Below the pieces are notes generated by a model, which searched no databases, was not told where the DNA came from, and was given only the letters and a program-made list of their open reading frames with translations. From assembly GCA_949358305.1 (NCBI GenBank), contig OX442320.1, positions 11,176,259 to 11,240,258 on the forward strand: 64,000 bases of DNA, read 5' to 3'. A program made the position numbers and the translations under genes. Of the stretch, positions 1-11,432 are shown one piece after another. The stretch comes from Strigamia acuminata. Taxonomy: Eukaryota; Arthropoda; Chilopoda; Geophilomorpha; Linotaeniidae. Position 1 is the first letter of the stretch. Each line of letters begins with the position of its first letter.

Positions 1-356
1 AGTAATCCAAAAATGTAGACCCAAACACCAGAAATGCATTACAATGTACAGACATTGTAATCGATTGCTTAAGAAACTGCCAAAAATTCAAAATTGTTTA
101 CTATCCAGACATAGTAACCAATAAATGTAAATGTGCATAAAACTTTATTTCCTAAATGGAAATAACATTTTTTTTATAAAAATAATCAAAATTATATCAA
201 CTTAAATGGTAATAGCAATCACAAAACATAAGAAAAATAAAAACTACTTCTCCTAGTGGTAGTAATACAATGCGGCTCGAACAAGAGTATAGTCGGCGCC
301 GATATGATTGGCGACAAAATGAAGAGACAAATAACACCTATTAATATATAGATTAC

Positions 357-490
357 CTTATATTTGGAAAGTTGATCATCATTAAAATCTGATGGTGTAA
401 TGGAATTGAGGACTTCTTCCAGGCCACACATGGAATCGGATTTCGCGCGATTCGATCGATCAAACTGTCCATACAAACAAAATTTCATTT
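357..490 (-). CDS. Last visible exon, 134 nt
   Basis: Seen: a T-rich acceptor (CGTTTTTTTGAG, a less common GAG type) and donor AAG|GTAATC bound 134 nt; phase 1 entry from the microexon gives an open frame that leaves in phase 0. The product starts MKFCLYGQFDRSNRAKSDSM and continues with LEEVLNSITPSDF and DDQLSKYK, which looks like the edge of a folded region. A nearer CAG acceptor (after TATGGACAG) would break the frame. Without splicing, the frame runs on 46 codons through a hydrophobic stretch to a stop at about 219. Later exons must lie beyond base 1. Family not recognised. Confidence 0.6.
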
Positions 491-1286
491 CTCAAAAAAA
501 CGTCTCTGTTTACAACTGTACGAATCCATTCACAATACGGTTTGCATAATCTCATAAAAGTTAACAGCCATGAATATAGATTAACTTTTCAGGTCCATCG
601 TTACACTATTATCTCGTGCAATCCAACTTTTCATTTTCAACAGCTTCGGATTTTTAATGACGCCATTAAACCGCTTTAACTCATCAAATTCAATATTGAA
701 TTTTTTTTTTTATTATTAATTTTTTTTTATTATTTTTTTTTTTTGAAAATGAAATATTAAATTCAAGTTTTACGACGTGATAAAAACCACTTTCATACTT
801 ACCAATCGAAGAAAAGAAAAAGCGTTCTTGCCTTTCCTCGATGTATCTAGAAAGAAACAACAAGCTGAAAGCCAATAGGGTTCCCAAATTAGAAAATAAA
901 CAGCTACACAAAGCCTAACATGAAACAATATACATAAACTACACAGCACAAAGATCATTTTCACAAATTTTTCAAACCCAAACACTTTAAAAACGCCTTT
1001 TTGAATGCAGCTAGTTATTTGACATTTCATCGGATTCCGATATTAATTCGGTCGTTTGAATTCCAAACTACAAAAATCCATGAATTCCTTTCTCCGCCAT
1101 CCAATTACCAATGGATTTTTCGCATTTTTGCATCTGACATCATAACTTTCCACTAGATCGATAGGTCTGTCCAGCTAATTACCTGTTCCACTTGGATTCC
1201 ATCCGTACACAAACGTAGGTGTTTTGGTTAAAGACACTAGCTACATTCAAAAAGCGGTTTTAAAATTGCAGTTTAACACGTTTTGC
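491..1286. other. Intron sequence, T-rich block
   Basis: AT-rich intron DNA with long T runs at about 694-744. No gene, RNA or repeat structure was recognised. Confidence 0.5.
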
Positions 1287-1535
1287 TTTTTAACCCGCGG
1301 AGGCATAAGGGTAAAATGTGCCGTTCTGGTATAAGGCATTACGGATTTATGGACAATTTTCAGGTCAATTAGCGCCGTTTCGATTTTTGAAAGTTCACAA
1401 CTAATTTTATAGAGGGCGCTAGTTATAAACAATGAAAAAATATATTTTTTTTATCAACTAGTGGTTGGTTTAAACACTACTGGTAAATGCGAAAATCTGT
1501 TAATTGAAGCTCTCTTTCTTAGGTCGCGGGTTAAA
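1287..1535. mobile_element. MITE-like repeat, family A copy 1
   Basis: Ends are inverted (TTTTAACCCGCG at the left, CGCGGGTTAAAA at the right). The inside (AGGCATAAGGGTAAAATG, and the ACTAGTGGT...TTTAAACACTACTGGTAAA part) recurs at 17516-17735 and 48517-48977. It holds no transposase frame. Confidence 0.7.
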
Positions 1536-1602
1536 ACGGGTTTTATCGGCATGCCGGTAAAACTCGCACTATACCGGCAAGCAGCTTAAAGCTGGGTAAT
1601 AC
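1536..1602. repeat. Interspersed repeat N, short copy
   Basis: GGTTTTATCGGCATGCCGG...AACTCGCACTATA and the following bases match 58858-58930. It carries internal GCCGGTATAGT-type inverted motifs and a GGTAATACGGTA end. Confidence 0.6.
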
Positions 1603-1606
1603 GGTA

Positions 1607-1660
<54 letters not shown>

Positions 1661-1661
1661 T
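1603..1661. repeat. (AAT)n microsatellite
   Basis: About 19 uninterrupted AAT units follow directly on the repeat-N end. Confidence 0.95.
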
Positions 1662-2210
1662 AGGAAAGCTTCTCTAAATATCCACTTGTGACGAGGCTAA
1701 CATGTTTATTTTGACTAGAAATGATGCATGAAAAATTTCCAACTCAATAATTAATTATCACAATAATGTAAATATCTAAAAACAACAATAAGCTTAATCC
1801 TGAAGGCCGATCTGTTTCTATGGCAAGAACATCTAATGTCCACTTTTAACTGAGCCTATTTGAAAAGCCGTCCCATAAAATAACTGAAAGACGTTAACAG
1901 AATTCTCCACAAGATTTAAACACTAATAAGTGATTTGCTAACAGAAGTGCATACCCACAGACTTTTTTGCATGTATGGACACGACAGAAAAGTCTATGAC
2001 AATCACCTGGTGGCAGAACATGTGTCAGTGTGTCACACCAGGCATTTTATGGTACTTAAGCCCTATTCAACAGAATAGAAATAGTGACTGACAGAGAGTG
2101 AAGATGAATGAATAAATTTGGTAAAAGTACCTTTTCCCCAGCAAACAACTTTGTCATTGAAAATTTTCTCTCATCTCAAATCGTTTAAAAGTCACAAAAT
2201 GGTTGACTAC

Positions 2211-2412
2211 GGCACGCGCCATAAGTATAGAATAATCAGTTTTTTTGTAATATATTTTTTTATACTTCATCTGGAATCAAACCAATTTTTTAATAAATGT
2301 ATTTCGTCGTTAAAATTCGTTAAAAATTAACAGGTTTATAATTTTTCTAGAAAAATAAATTTGGCAGTGATTTTACACAAAAACTGATTATTCTATACTT
2401 ATGGCACGCACC
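2211..2412. repeat. Inverted repeat, arms about 38 bp
   Basis: The left arm (from 2211, core CATAAGTATAGAATAATCAG) is repeated inverted at 2373-2412 around a 125-bp AT-rich loop. It abuts the hAT-like end at 2511, so it may be a MITE inserted in, or part of, that element. Confidence 0.7.
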
Positions 2413-2511
2413 TTACGTTTTGTCATTGCACCGATGTATATATTAGGCCACTCTTTAGGCTTACTGATGTCACGGGCCCTTAAGCACCGCCTAAAAGGAG
2501 TTACGCCACTG
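2413..2511 (-). mobile_element. hAT-like transposon end
   Basis: On the minus strand the element starts CAGTGGCGTAACTCC and reaches GGGCCCGTGACATC, the usual look of hAT terminal repeats. The partner end was not found; probably a truncated or nested copy. Confidence 0.5.
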
Positions 2512-4480
2512 GAATCGATATACCTTGCAGACATCCATTGAAGCGTAAACTGCTCCCACTGGAACATGAAAGTTAAGTAGCATTTGTCGACAGATTGAAT
2601 TTTGTCTATGCTGTATACTTTAAATGAGTTTAAAATTCCAAATTGGAGCTCTAAATTTATTGACTTTGTCCATAATTGAAACAAATTGTGTTTCATTGAA
2701 TTCATAAGATATTAGATTTGCAATTTCCTGCCCCTGGACAATTCCAGCTTGAAATTTAGTTGGCTTCACTACCTCTAAGCAGAGGCTCATCTGGTCCTCA
2801 TTCTGCAGGCAGTGTGCATTCTGCAACTTGGGTATCTTGAAAAAAGATTCAACTAAAGCAATTGTTTTAATTTAATTTTTAACTTTGTTTCCAAAAACCC
2901 TCAAGATGACATTTAACAAGAAGAGTTTATTTGAATGCAAAAAAAAGATGGCATGACCTTCTTAAAAATAAACACAAGTCTTTTCATTGGCTCCACTTCA
3001 ACTGTCATTGCTGACAAGCACTTGTCAGGAAACCCAAAGCAGAAATTCACTTTTAAAAAAAAAAATCAGGAGTAGACAATTTTTATACAATCTTATGACA
3101 AATCACTCCGAAAGAATCTAAAAATAATTTTCTTTTTATTCTGTTTTATAAAAGCAAATATTTGAAAAGCATCAACATAAATCCTATATCCCTGCAGTTT
3201 TTAAATTGCAAATTCAATATCTTTTTATTTATCTTTCATATAATGTATAATAAAGGATCAAAAAAAGAAAATCCAGCTCCAAGATGTTTTTCAAATTTAG
3301 TTTTTTTTTTCTTTTCAATTTCAAATAAAAGTAGCAAAATAAATTAGGTTGTCCCATGCCACTTTTTAATACAATCTAACTATCCTAACCTAACATAAAC
3401 CTGGAAATAAACCCTTTCTGAACGATAAAACTCTTAAAGCAGAGATTTTAAAGAGATAGTTTGACTCATTTTGAATTATTTATATTTTCCTTATAATAAG
3501 TAAAAATAAAAGAAAAAATTAAGCATGTACAAAAATTTAAAAATTGCTGTCATATCTTTGCCCAAAAGATAAGATCATAAACTACCCACAATGCATTGTC
3601 ATTGCTAGTCAAAACAACATGGCTACCATGTCGGTAGACAACCAGATTGTAGTAGTTGTAATCTAGACTAATTTGGAATTAATCACACCCTCACAATGCA
3701 CTGTTTTTGAAAATGTGTGGACAACAACATTGTGACTTGTTTGTCCGCCATTAACTATTCCTGGCTCGACCAATCGGAGTACAGATTGTAAAGTGCCTTT
3801 TTGACTGCAACTAGAGTATAGCTCAAGTTCCATCTAGCCTGTGTAGTGCGGACAGGATATAATAATCAATCTTAAGAATTTTGTACCAATGGGTACCGTA
3901 GGTTATACGAATACACAATTTAACATGCCGCCACCCTCTCTAACGACTGTTATAAATTCTAAATGGGAAAATAATCAAACAGAGTAAATTTACAAATTTA
4001 ACTCACACCTATTATTTATAAAAATTATTTATAATTTACTCATAATTTTGCAGCTGTTTCTTGCACACTCAACTGCACTCAACTACAGTGAAAATTAAAG
4101 ATGGAATAATGACACTAATGGCTAACAAAATATCCAACAAAATAAAAAACAAACAGTTTTTCTATCTTGCGATCATCATTTGCACACAGAATAGCATTTT
4201 GAACCAAAGCATTTTGTCGGTTTCACCGTCAGGTGGCGTACAAGCGTATTTGAATATATATCTAACTAATAAGAGAATAAATCTCACTTCCTGTTTAACA
4301 TGCAAATGTAACACGTGTCCAATTTTATCTCCAATCACATCTTAATGCAAATAACCCATCCAAGCATAATCTCAACACATTTTCCCATGTTAAAAGACAT
4401 ACGAACATTCACTTATTCAAAACAGTTTAGTAAATTAAAGTGCGATTGCAACACTTTTGGAGCAATATCAGATGAAAAGT
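2512..4480. other. Intron or downstream sequence, no gene seen
   Basis: AT-rich DNA with short A/T runs. A CCTAACCTAAC motif occurs near 3390. About 3770-3830 has a short stretch (CTCGACCAATCGGAGTA, GAGTATAGC) resembling ends of the TATACTC MITE family. Nothing else recognised. Confidence 0.4.
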
Positions 4481-4526
4481 GTATACAGTGTAGATACAGT
4501 GTATATACAGTGTATACACTGTATAC
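4481..4526. repeat. TACAGTGTATA short tandem and palindromic repeat
   Basis: About four 10-12 bp units of the type ACAGTGTATA, ending in the palindrome GTATACAGTGTATACACTGTATAC-like core (partly 4503-4526). Directly left of the hAT MITE. Confidence 0.8.
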
Positions 4527-4537
4527 AAAACCACACG

Positions 4538-4711
4538 CAGTGGCGCATTGTAGCACGGGCACACTGGGCACTCGCCAAGGACCAAGAATTCAGTTGATCG
4601 GTTTAGGAAAAATAAAAATTTTAGAGAAACATATTTCTATTCTTATTTGGATTTTTTGGAGTCCATTTGGCGTTGATGCTCAGGGTCCAGTTGCAGCATC
4701 GTGCGCCACTG
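4538..4711. mobile_element. hAT-like MITE, 174 bp
   Basis: Starts CAGTGGCGCA and ends inverted as GTGCGCCACTG. It is flanked by 8-bp direct repeats ACCACACG / ACCACACA (7 of 8 identical), the duplication length typical of hAT elements. There is no coding capacity. It lies in the intron right after the 39-nt microexon. Confidence 0.8.
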
Positions 4712-4744
4712 ACCACACAATACATGTTAGTGTAAAATAATTAC

Positions 4745-4783
4745 CGTCAGAAACTGCCAAGCTAGTGGTAGAGCCATCCAATT
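4745..4783 (-). CDS. Microexon, 39 nt
   Basis: Seen: a strong acceptor (CTCTCTTTTCAG) and donor ACG|GTAATT bound 39 nt, which is a multiple of three, phase 1 to phase 1. It codes for ELDGSTTSLAVSD between the LTQRNNLL end of the preceding exon and exon 357-490. Because both neighbours share the phase, skipping it would keep the frame, so it could be a cassette exon (inference). A 174-bp hAT-like MITE ends 33 bases downstream of the donor. Confidence 0.65.
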
Positions 4784-4926
4784 CTGAAAAGAGAGAAGAA
4801 CCTACACTTGAATGAAATTGAATTCTAACTTTACATACAGTTTGTTTTGTTAATAAAAAGAAAGGCAAATATAGTGTTGGATTTTTTTTTATTTTACAAA
4901 ATGTCTTTACCATATTTCATGCTTAC

Positions 4927-5060
4927 CCAGTAGGTTATTCCTTTGAGTCAGAACTTTACTGTAGACCAAGAGGTCTCCAGGACAAATTTGCATGGGTGGA
5001 ATCACAACGATCGAACTTCTGCGAACTGTTCTTGTGCTTCCACTATCACTAGCAGATCCA
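4927..5060 (-). CDS. Internal exon, 134 nt, with the RRSSIVVIPP motif
   Basis: Seen: acceptor TTTTTTCTTAG and donor CTGG|GTAAGC bound 134 nt (phase 2 in, phase 1 out). The product starts with a Ser/Gly-rich part, then TVRRSSIVVIPPMQICPG and a more ordered, hydrophobic stretch (DLLVYSKVLTQRNNLL). RRSS is a PKA-like phosphosite (inference). This is the most conserved-looking part of the gene in the window, but I could not attach a family name to it. It is followed 144 bases further on by the microexon. Confidence 0.8.
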
Positions 5061-5114
5061 CTAAGAAAAAATGTAAGAAACATTAGAAGATGTAATATTA
5101 TTTTGTAATTCCTT

Positions 5115-5320
5115 TATTCAATTCCAAAATATGTCAAAATATTTTTTTTTAATTTGTCTAAATATATTTATTCATTTTTAAATTTGTCTAAATTTATTTA
5201 TTTATTTTTTAATTTGTCAAAATATATTTATTCATTTTGTTTTATGTCAAAATTTATTTATTTATTTCTTAATTTTTCAAAATTTATTTATTCATTTTTT
5301 AATTTGTCAAAATAGTTCAT
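5115..5320. repeat. Minisatellite, about 34-bp units
   Basis: About six degenerate units of AATTTGTCAAAATATATTTA plus a TTCATTTTT-type tail. It lies in the intron between exons 5060 and 5923 and passes into the next array. Confidence 0.85.
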
Positions 5321-5575
5321 CAAAAATTCAAAAATTTGTTAAAATATTTCACCATAAATTCTAAAATATGCCAAAATATTATTTCAAAAATTCTAAAATA
5401 TGCCAAAACATTATTTCAAAAATTCTAAAATATGCCAAAATTATATTTCAAAAATTCTAAAATATGCCAAAATATTATTTCAAAAATTCTAAAATATGCC
5501 AAAATTATATTTCAAAGATTCTAAAATATGCCAAAATATTATGTCAAAAATTCTAAAATTTATCAAATATCTAAT
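5310..5575. repeat. Minisatellite, about 30-bp units
   Basis: About eight units of the type AAAATTCTAAAATATGCCAA plus AATATTATTTC. Shares the GTCAAAAT/GCCAAAAT core with the adjoining array, so the two probably evolved from one. Confidence 0.85.
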
Positions 5576-5922
5576 TATATTGATAAAAGATGCAATTTAG
5601 TTTAACTGAGTGCACATCTCTTGAAACACTCAGCTTTTATTAACAAAAAAAATTAAATTCAACTCTATCCAATAACCCTCCATTAAAACAAACCAAAATG
5701 AAGTTAAAAAACTTTTATGATCCTCCCTTTACTTATACCAAACCCAATTAGATCAAACTTCCATTTCACATTTCAACATCAACATACACCAGAAAACTAA
5801 AATATATGACTAAAACAAGAAATAAGCAAACAAAATGCTGGCCTCATCTCTCTTTGGAACCTGTCAGATGCATCCATCTATAACTCTTCCCCAAGCATGA
5901 TAGTCCACCTCATCTTACTTAC

Positions 5923-5993
5923 CCAGCGGGTGAAGATCGGCTACCTGCTCCTTCCAGTTCTTCATTTGCACTGTCATAACCATCTGACAGTAA
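5923..5993 (-). CDS. Internal exon, 71 nt
   Basis: Seen: acceptor TTGTGTTTTTGCAG and donor GG|GTAAGT. It reads LLSDGYDSANEELEGAGSRS and on to SPA with two bases left over (phase 0 in, phase 2 out), matching the next exon, which starts with one completing base. The product is Ser/Glu/Gly-rich and continues the hydrophilic tail. Phase agreement at both ends and two strong splice sites support it. Confidence 0.78.
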
Positions 5994-6797
5994 CTGCAAA
6001 AACACAAGAAAATAATCAAATAGTGCAGCAAATACCCTATTGTGATGATCCGGTACTGCTATCGGTGGGTTTGTGTTGGTTAGTGAAAACCAACGGAGAA
6101 ATAAATGTATTCTCTTTTGGGCACAAAGTGTTTTTAGATGTTTACTCTTTGAAAGCAAGCAGCAACTGATACAAACTTAATGTTTTGATTTACAAGGAAA
6201 ACTAATACAACAAAAGAACAATACTATGACACATAAAAATGACACACATGATATTATACACTGTAACTAAAAATAAGCACTGTTCGGATAACAAACTTAA
6301 CACTATGATACTGTGACTAACAAATATTATATAAAACATTATAAATGATAAGATGCAAATCTCACACTATATTTACCGAAGTTGGGTATTTGGCTTTTAC
6401 TAAAACCTGACCTAACACTGTAGTGGGAAAATAAATACTTGTTAACATCTTTTCTACATTTTTCAACAGGGATTTTTAAATTTCATTGCAGTGTTCCTTT
6501 AAAATTTATTCATTTTAAGCCACAAAAGCCCTTCGCTACCGCATACATTATGCCAGGAAGCTGTTATTTTAGAGAGAGTTTTCATCCAAGAAACCCATTA
6601 AAAAGTTGCTTTAAAAGTCCACATTCCCATAAAATTACAAACTTTCTCAACATTCCACTTTCATCAACGCTAAAGCGGATATTTTGAAAAATCAAGCAGT
6701 AAATAAACTGTTTACCACAGCGCAGTTAGTATACTAAATTTGGCCATTACGCAATCAGCATGTTGTCATTAATCACCACACAACATGCAATAGCCAA
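5994..6797. other. Intron sequence, nothing recognised
   Basis: AT-rich intron between exons 13018 and 5993. Short open frames here have no exon-like borders or recognisable product. Confidence 0.4.
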
Positions 6798-6990
6798 CTA
6801 AACTCTATTCCAAAAAGTATTTGAAATACTCCCATTGGAGATTTTGTCTCTAGTTCATTTGTGTATTGAATATGATGCTGTTTTCAGATTCCATTAGACT
6901 TGTGCTGTTTTGTCGCAATGCATTTATACTGGTGTTATGAATCTCCCAACCAATGGGAGTATTTCAAATACTTTTTGGAATAGAGTTTAG
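6798..6990. mobile_element. MITE-like element with perfect 41-bp inverted ends
   Basis: The left arm 6798-6838 (CTAAACTCTATTCCAAAAAG...) and the right arm 6950-6990 are exact inverted copies around a 111-bp loop. Perfect arms suggest a young element or conversion between arms. Confidence 0.85.
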
Positions 6991-7019
6991 CTTAAAATTC
7001 TTCACTAACAGCACACCAT

Positions 7020-7340
7020 GTGATATTTTCCACTACATTTAAGACAATGGTCAACGTTTTTAAATTGTCCAGAAATCGGCAGAAAAATGCTCAACGCCCT
7101 GAACTGTTTTTCGATGAATGGCGAAAGCTTGTCAGATGTCTTCAAAACTATAGATTTACTGTACTAGTCGCAGAGATAGTCGCCAAGCGACCATCCACTA
7201 TGTCTGGGGAAAAGCATATGAGTATTACCGACCCCAATGACCTCAACGATCAAATATGCTATGTGCAGACAAACACTGGAGTAAATAGCATAGCGAAATT
7301 GCTGGCCCGAACGACCCCAATATCAGTGGGTGGTCTTTAG
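7020..7340 (+). other. Unassigned 106-codon open frame
   Basis: An open frame with mixed protein-like composition (MVNVFKLSRNRQKNAQRP near the start). I see no splice context, family or repeat match. Could be a decayed transposon fragment or chance; not called as a gene. Confidence 0.2.
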
Positions 7341-7418
7341 GTTGGGTCGCAGCAGTGTGGCCCAAGCATTGTGAAATACACTCTGGGATCGAACACAAAC
7401 AGTTCAATGCTAATCCAG

Positions 7419-7550
7419 TGACGTAAATAGTGGAAAACTACTGTATTGGCTACGCTATTTTCAGTTACAGTTTAAGCTCCGGTAGAGTTATAAGTTTTCC
7501 ACTATACTTATAGGCTTAACGGGAGTTTTTATAAGGAAAAAGTACCTGGC
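7419..7550 (+). repeat. Interspersed repeat H, copy 1
   Basis: About 130 bp starting AGTGACGTAAATAGTGGA match 45162-45292 on the other strand closely, including GGCTACGCTATTTTCAGTTA and the TTATAAGG-AAAGTACC end. Confidence 0.85.
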
Positions 7551-7632
7551 GCAAACTTTCTATTGCCAGCGATACAATTCGATAATGCATTTAAACTACA
7601 GAAGCGATATAAAACGATATAAAGACATTAGG

Positions 7633-8250
7633 TGCATTCAATATCGATAAGGAGAAGTGCCTTCTTTCACTTATTTGATTTCTCACAACGGGATATGACA
7701 ACTTTTGTGTCATATCTCTGATAAGTCGTTTTGAATGAAGTCAAATAAGTGAAGTAAGGAGAAGTGAAAAAATAGTTACTTCTTCTTATAAATTTTTGGC
7801 GGCATTCTTTTCCGATCTAATTCGCTCATCGCAATGTTGCCTAAAACAAAAAAAATATGTGCTCTAAAATTCTAAAAACCACACGAACTTCTATTTAACA
7901 CAAGAAAAAGAGATGCATGTGGTTTTTAGAATTTTAGAACACATATTTTTTTTGACGAATGCGAGATTGACATTTGCTGCGGCCGCACGCTTGTTGAGAA
8001 ATTTTCTCCGTGTTTTTCTCCGTTTTTCTCGTGAATTTCTTCGTTTTTCTCCGTTTCCCGCGTTGATCTTTTGCATCTTGGTTTGGCAGCCATTTGCAAT
8101 GCTTGTTCTGAGCATGCTCAGAACTCGTCACAACTGGATAGACGTCAAACACTTAAGTAAAATAATAAGCTCGTTCAAACATAAGTAACTTCTTTCAAAT
8201 GACTTATTTAATCAACTTAAGGAGAAGTCACTTCTCCATATCGATATTGC
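7633..8250. mobile_element. MITE E, about 620 bp
   Basis: The left end CAATATCGATAAGGAGAAGTG is repeated inverted at the right (CACTTCTCCATATCGATATTG). Sub-terminal ACTTATTTGA motifs are also mirrored. Contains the internal inverted repeat 7848-7953 and the 20-bp perfect palindrome 8104-8123. No transposase seen. Confidence 0.65.
7848..7953. repeat. Inverted repeat, arms about 36 bp
   Basis: AAAATATGTGCTCTAAAATT... at 7848-7883 is mirrored at 7917-7953 with few mismatches around a 33-bp loop. Nested in MITE E. Confidence 0.85.
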
Positions 8251-10070
8251 TTAATTTTCACATTGTTATTATTCCATTTTTAGCTAAAATTTCGAGAAAT
8301 AAAACTAAATCTAAACATCTGATCTCATTTATTTGGCTGACACGTAATACACAATACGTGCGACATTCACATCACCAAAATTAGTCGACGAATAATCTCA
8401 GTTGACGACTCTTTAATACGGACGTTATTTTAATTTCACTCTTTGCAAACTATTCTTGTCCAAACCAACCTGGTAATTTTATTAGAATTTATCCGCATAC
8501 ACAATTATTCCAGCTGTGCTTTCTCATCCCTCCCATAAAACTGCCAGCCACAGACATTACACAGCAGGCTAAGAGAATGAACATAACTTAAAAAGTTTTC
8601 TATTTCAGTGAAATTAGTTGACAAACAAGAGAATTATTCACCAGTCCTGTTGTCGTGGAATGCAATTCAACAAAAAAAATCTTTTTAATTAAATGTGTGA
8701 GTTTTAGACATTTTTTTCTCTCACTAGAGTGCGCCTCACAGCTAATTGCACACGATTGGTTCGAATTGTGACACTTTTTGTTGACACGACAGATGTTTTG
8801 GCCAGTTCTAGTTGCTGCTTGACTGTTGCCGATTCGCAATTTTGTCCCCGTTTAATCAAGCGCATCCTTCAAGTTGATCTAACAATTAACAATGTGGCGC
8901 TCCATTAAAGCGGATTTTTCGTATAAATACTGAAACCATGCGGGCAAATCATAAGTTGATTAATCTACCGATTGCCATCGTTTACATTCCCATAAATCGC
9001 ATAAATGTCGGGTAAAAACCCCGAAGAATAAATCTTTGTGTTTAAAGTGCAAACTCCGCACTTGCCCAAGTCCCAACTACATTTTTTTAAAAAAAATAAA
9101 AATCAATAGCCAGAGCTACTTAAGATTACGCCTGAATTTAATGCTGCATTTGCTTCTCGTATATTATCATTTTAGGGGCTTTGCGAAACTCGGTTTTAAC
9201 GATCACTTAGACGTCGTAGTAATAGATTTCATTAGGTGCATTAGAAGTTTCTGGTTTGGCCGCTTTTAGTTTTTCTATACAGGGTGGAAGAAAAGTCCGT
9301 TCCCCTCAAATATTTCCTGAGCAATTGCATCTAGGCCAACTTTGATGAAGCGATCGTATAGGAAGTTGGGTGAGAGCAATCCAATGATGTCATCAAATGA
9401 TCACTTGGACCTGGTGTGGGTCCTCAATAATGCCCTTGCTGGTAAAACCCAAAATAATCTCACGTTTACAAAAACAATATAAAACAATATGAACCTATAG
9501 CAAGTTACTAACAAACTTCTGGAGATGGCCAAATTGCATTGTCTGTTTGGATTGAATATTCATGAAGCAATTATTCAGAAATATAAACATTTCATGCCCA
9601 GAATTAAATTAAAACTCCATCAACTTCAGTTTCCCCTATAACCTTGAGTTTTCTCAGCTACATAAAGATTTGAAGCAATTACAAAATTCAACACAAATAA
9701 GAAATTACAACCAATAAAATTGCTTTTAGTATTTTTGTTTAGGGGAAAAAAAAATCCTGTTTCATCTTTAATAGAACATATTAATTTCCATCTGTTTTCA
9801 TTCGAACAGTTAAATCACTCATTATGTCTATCCATTTGCAAGATTTACTCTTCGGTTTGGTTTACCATGACACACTTAAACCAGTAATTAAATTAGATTG
9901 TGTACAATGGCAAAAGGGAAAATGTTCACACGTGTGATGCCAACTCGGATCGATATTACACATGAAGCCAAACGTTGTAATTCTACACCTTGAATAATGC
10001 GGCAAACTCTCGGCGGACAACAGGCCGCTTTTTGCGCAATTGCCGAAATCAATTACCAAAAAGCAATATA
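8251..10070. other. Intron sequence, sparse repeats
   Basis: No exon recognised. Near 9280 TACAGGGTGGAAGAAAAGTCC resembles a mariner-type terminal repeat, without a visible partner. Confidence 0.35.
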
Positions 10071-10356
10071 TATCGTATTTTACCGATTAAGAGTCGCCCT
10101 CGAATAGTAGCCGCGGCTGAAACACGTATTTAACCCTCCCCACCCCAACCTAGGGTCAATTTTGACCTCCAAAAATGTTTTTATTTTTTTTCTCAAAAAC
10201 TATTGGGATTTTCATTCTGAAACGATGAACTTAAGCTTCGTTCGTGACGTTCAGACTTCGTTTGTTACATTAAACAAATGTAATAAACAAAAAAACCAAA
10301 ATTGTAATTGCTGACAAAAATGGCAGCCGCGGCTCTTATTCGATAAAATACGATAT
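10071..10356. mobile_element. MITE O, copy 1
   Basis: The left end TATCGTATTTTACCGATTAA leads into GAGTCGCC and AGCCGCGGCTG. The right end is its imperfect mirror (CAGCCGCGGCTCTTATTCGA then TAAAATACGATA). No coding capacity. Confidence 0.8.
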
Positions 10357-11305
10357 TTTTTATTTCTGTTAATTCAATCTTGATTGATCCGTGTTTAAGG
10401 CCACTAGACGGCAGCATCAGTAATCCCTTTGTAACCTGCCATGTCCACCATCTTTTTCGGACAAGCCTCATCTTAATAACAGTGCTCCCAGCCGGGGCTA
10501 GACTGGCCCGGCGGAATGCCGGAAATTACCCAATAGCCCGCGACGCTGTGAATATTTTTTCCTTTAGTTGTGGCCCAATCTATCCAGATTACACGGTATA
10601 AATTTATTCCCGTGGCCCGACCTGTCCAGATTTCCCAGTAGTAAATTTGTTCCCAGTCCAGCCCTGCTCCCCGCTCCGTTTAATTAAGGAACACATTGAT
10701 GCCAACAACACCTAATTGACGTAGTGCCGCAGCCAATTCGGTATTCCATTGTCTTCCCGATTGATGCAATCCGTATATTGCAGCCAGTTGATTTCGCATC
10801 GTTTCTACAGGACTTCCCATCCGCCATTTTTGTGTGAATCAATGGTGTCTCATTGAAACGTGATCCAGACACCATCTGTTGCTGCAATCTAACAACTTTC
10901 TGCAAACAAATCTTAGCCCAGACATTCATCTTAATTTCTCTGCTCAGAAGCTTAAAAAAAAGTATTGGCAAAGTTGGGAAAATCAAGATTTCTTGTTTTT
11001 CTTCTTTTCTCTTCATTTATCCCCGATATTCAATTAAACCTTCAATCTGTTTACCGATAGCCATGTTATTTAAAAAAAAATTGTTTGTTTGGAACGAGAA
11101 ACGATGAAAAAGTTCTACCAATAAATCAATAGAGCTTTCGATGAAACTTTGCGCAGAACACTACCATCAAGTCACTTGCAGTTTAACAAGATAGTAAGTC
11201 CATTTGTTCACAACACTTTCCAGATGAAGTGGTGCCTAATAGTACTAGACCATGGGGAACCCAAAGGCGGTTAAAAATTGAAGAAGCTGGAGGGCTTTTT
11301 AATCA
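10357..11305. other. Intron sequence, no gene seen
   Basis: Mixed AT-rich sequence with a somewhat GC-richer part (10480-10680, with repeated CCCGGC/TGGCCC and CAGATT-type words), probably an old repeat. No family recognised. Confidence 0.35.
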
Positions 11306-11432
11306 TCTTGCCTAAGGACTCAACAATTTATAGTTTGCCTGGGGTTCAACAATTTATAGTTTGCCTAGGGGTTCAAAAATTTATATTTTGCCTAAGGGTT
11401 CAAAAATTTATAGTTTGCTTAAGGTCCAAAAA
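11306..11432. repeat. Minisatellite, about 26-bp units
   Basis: About five units of AAATTTATAGTTTGCCTA plus AGGGGTTC, diverging towards the right. Confidence 0.85.

Noticed and set aside
2388-2826. Two overlapping minus-strand open frames
   Set aside because: They coincide with the hAT-like end and its flank; no splice sites fit the gene's phases.
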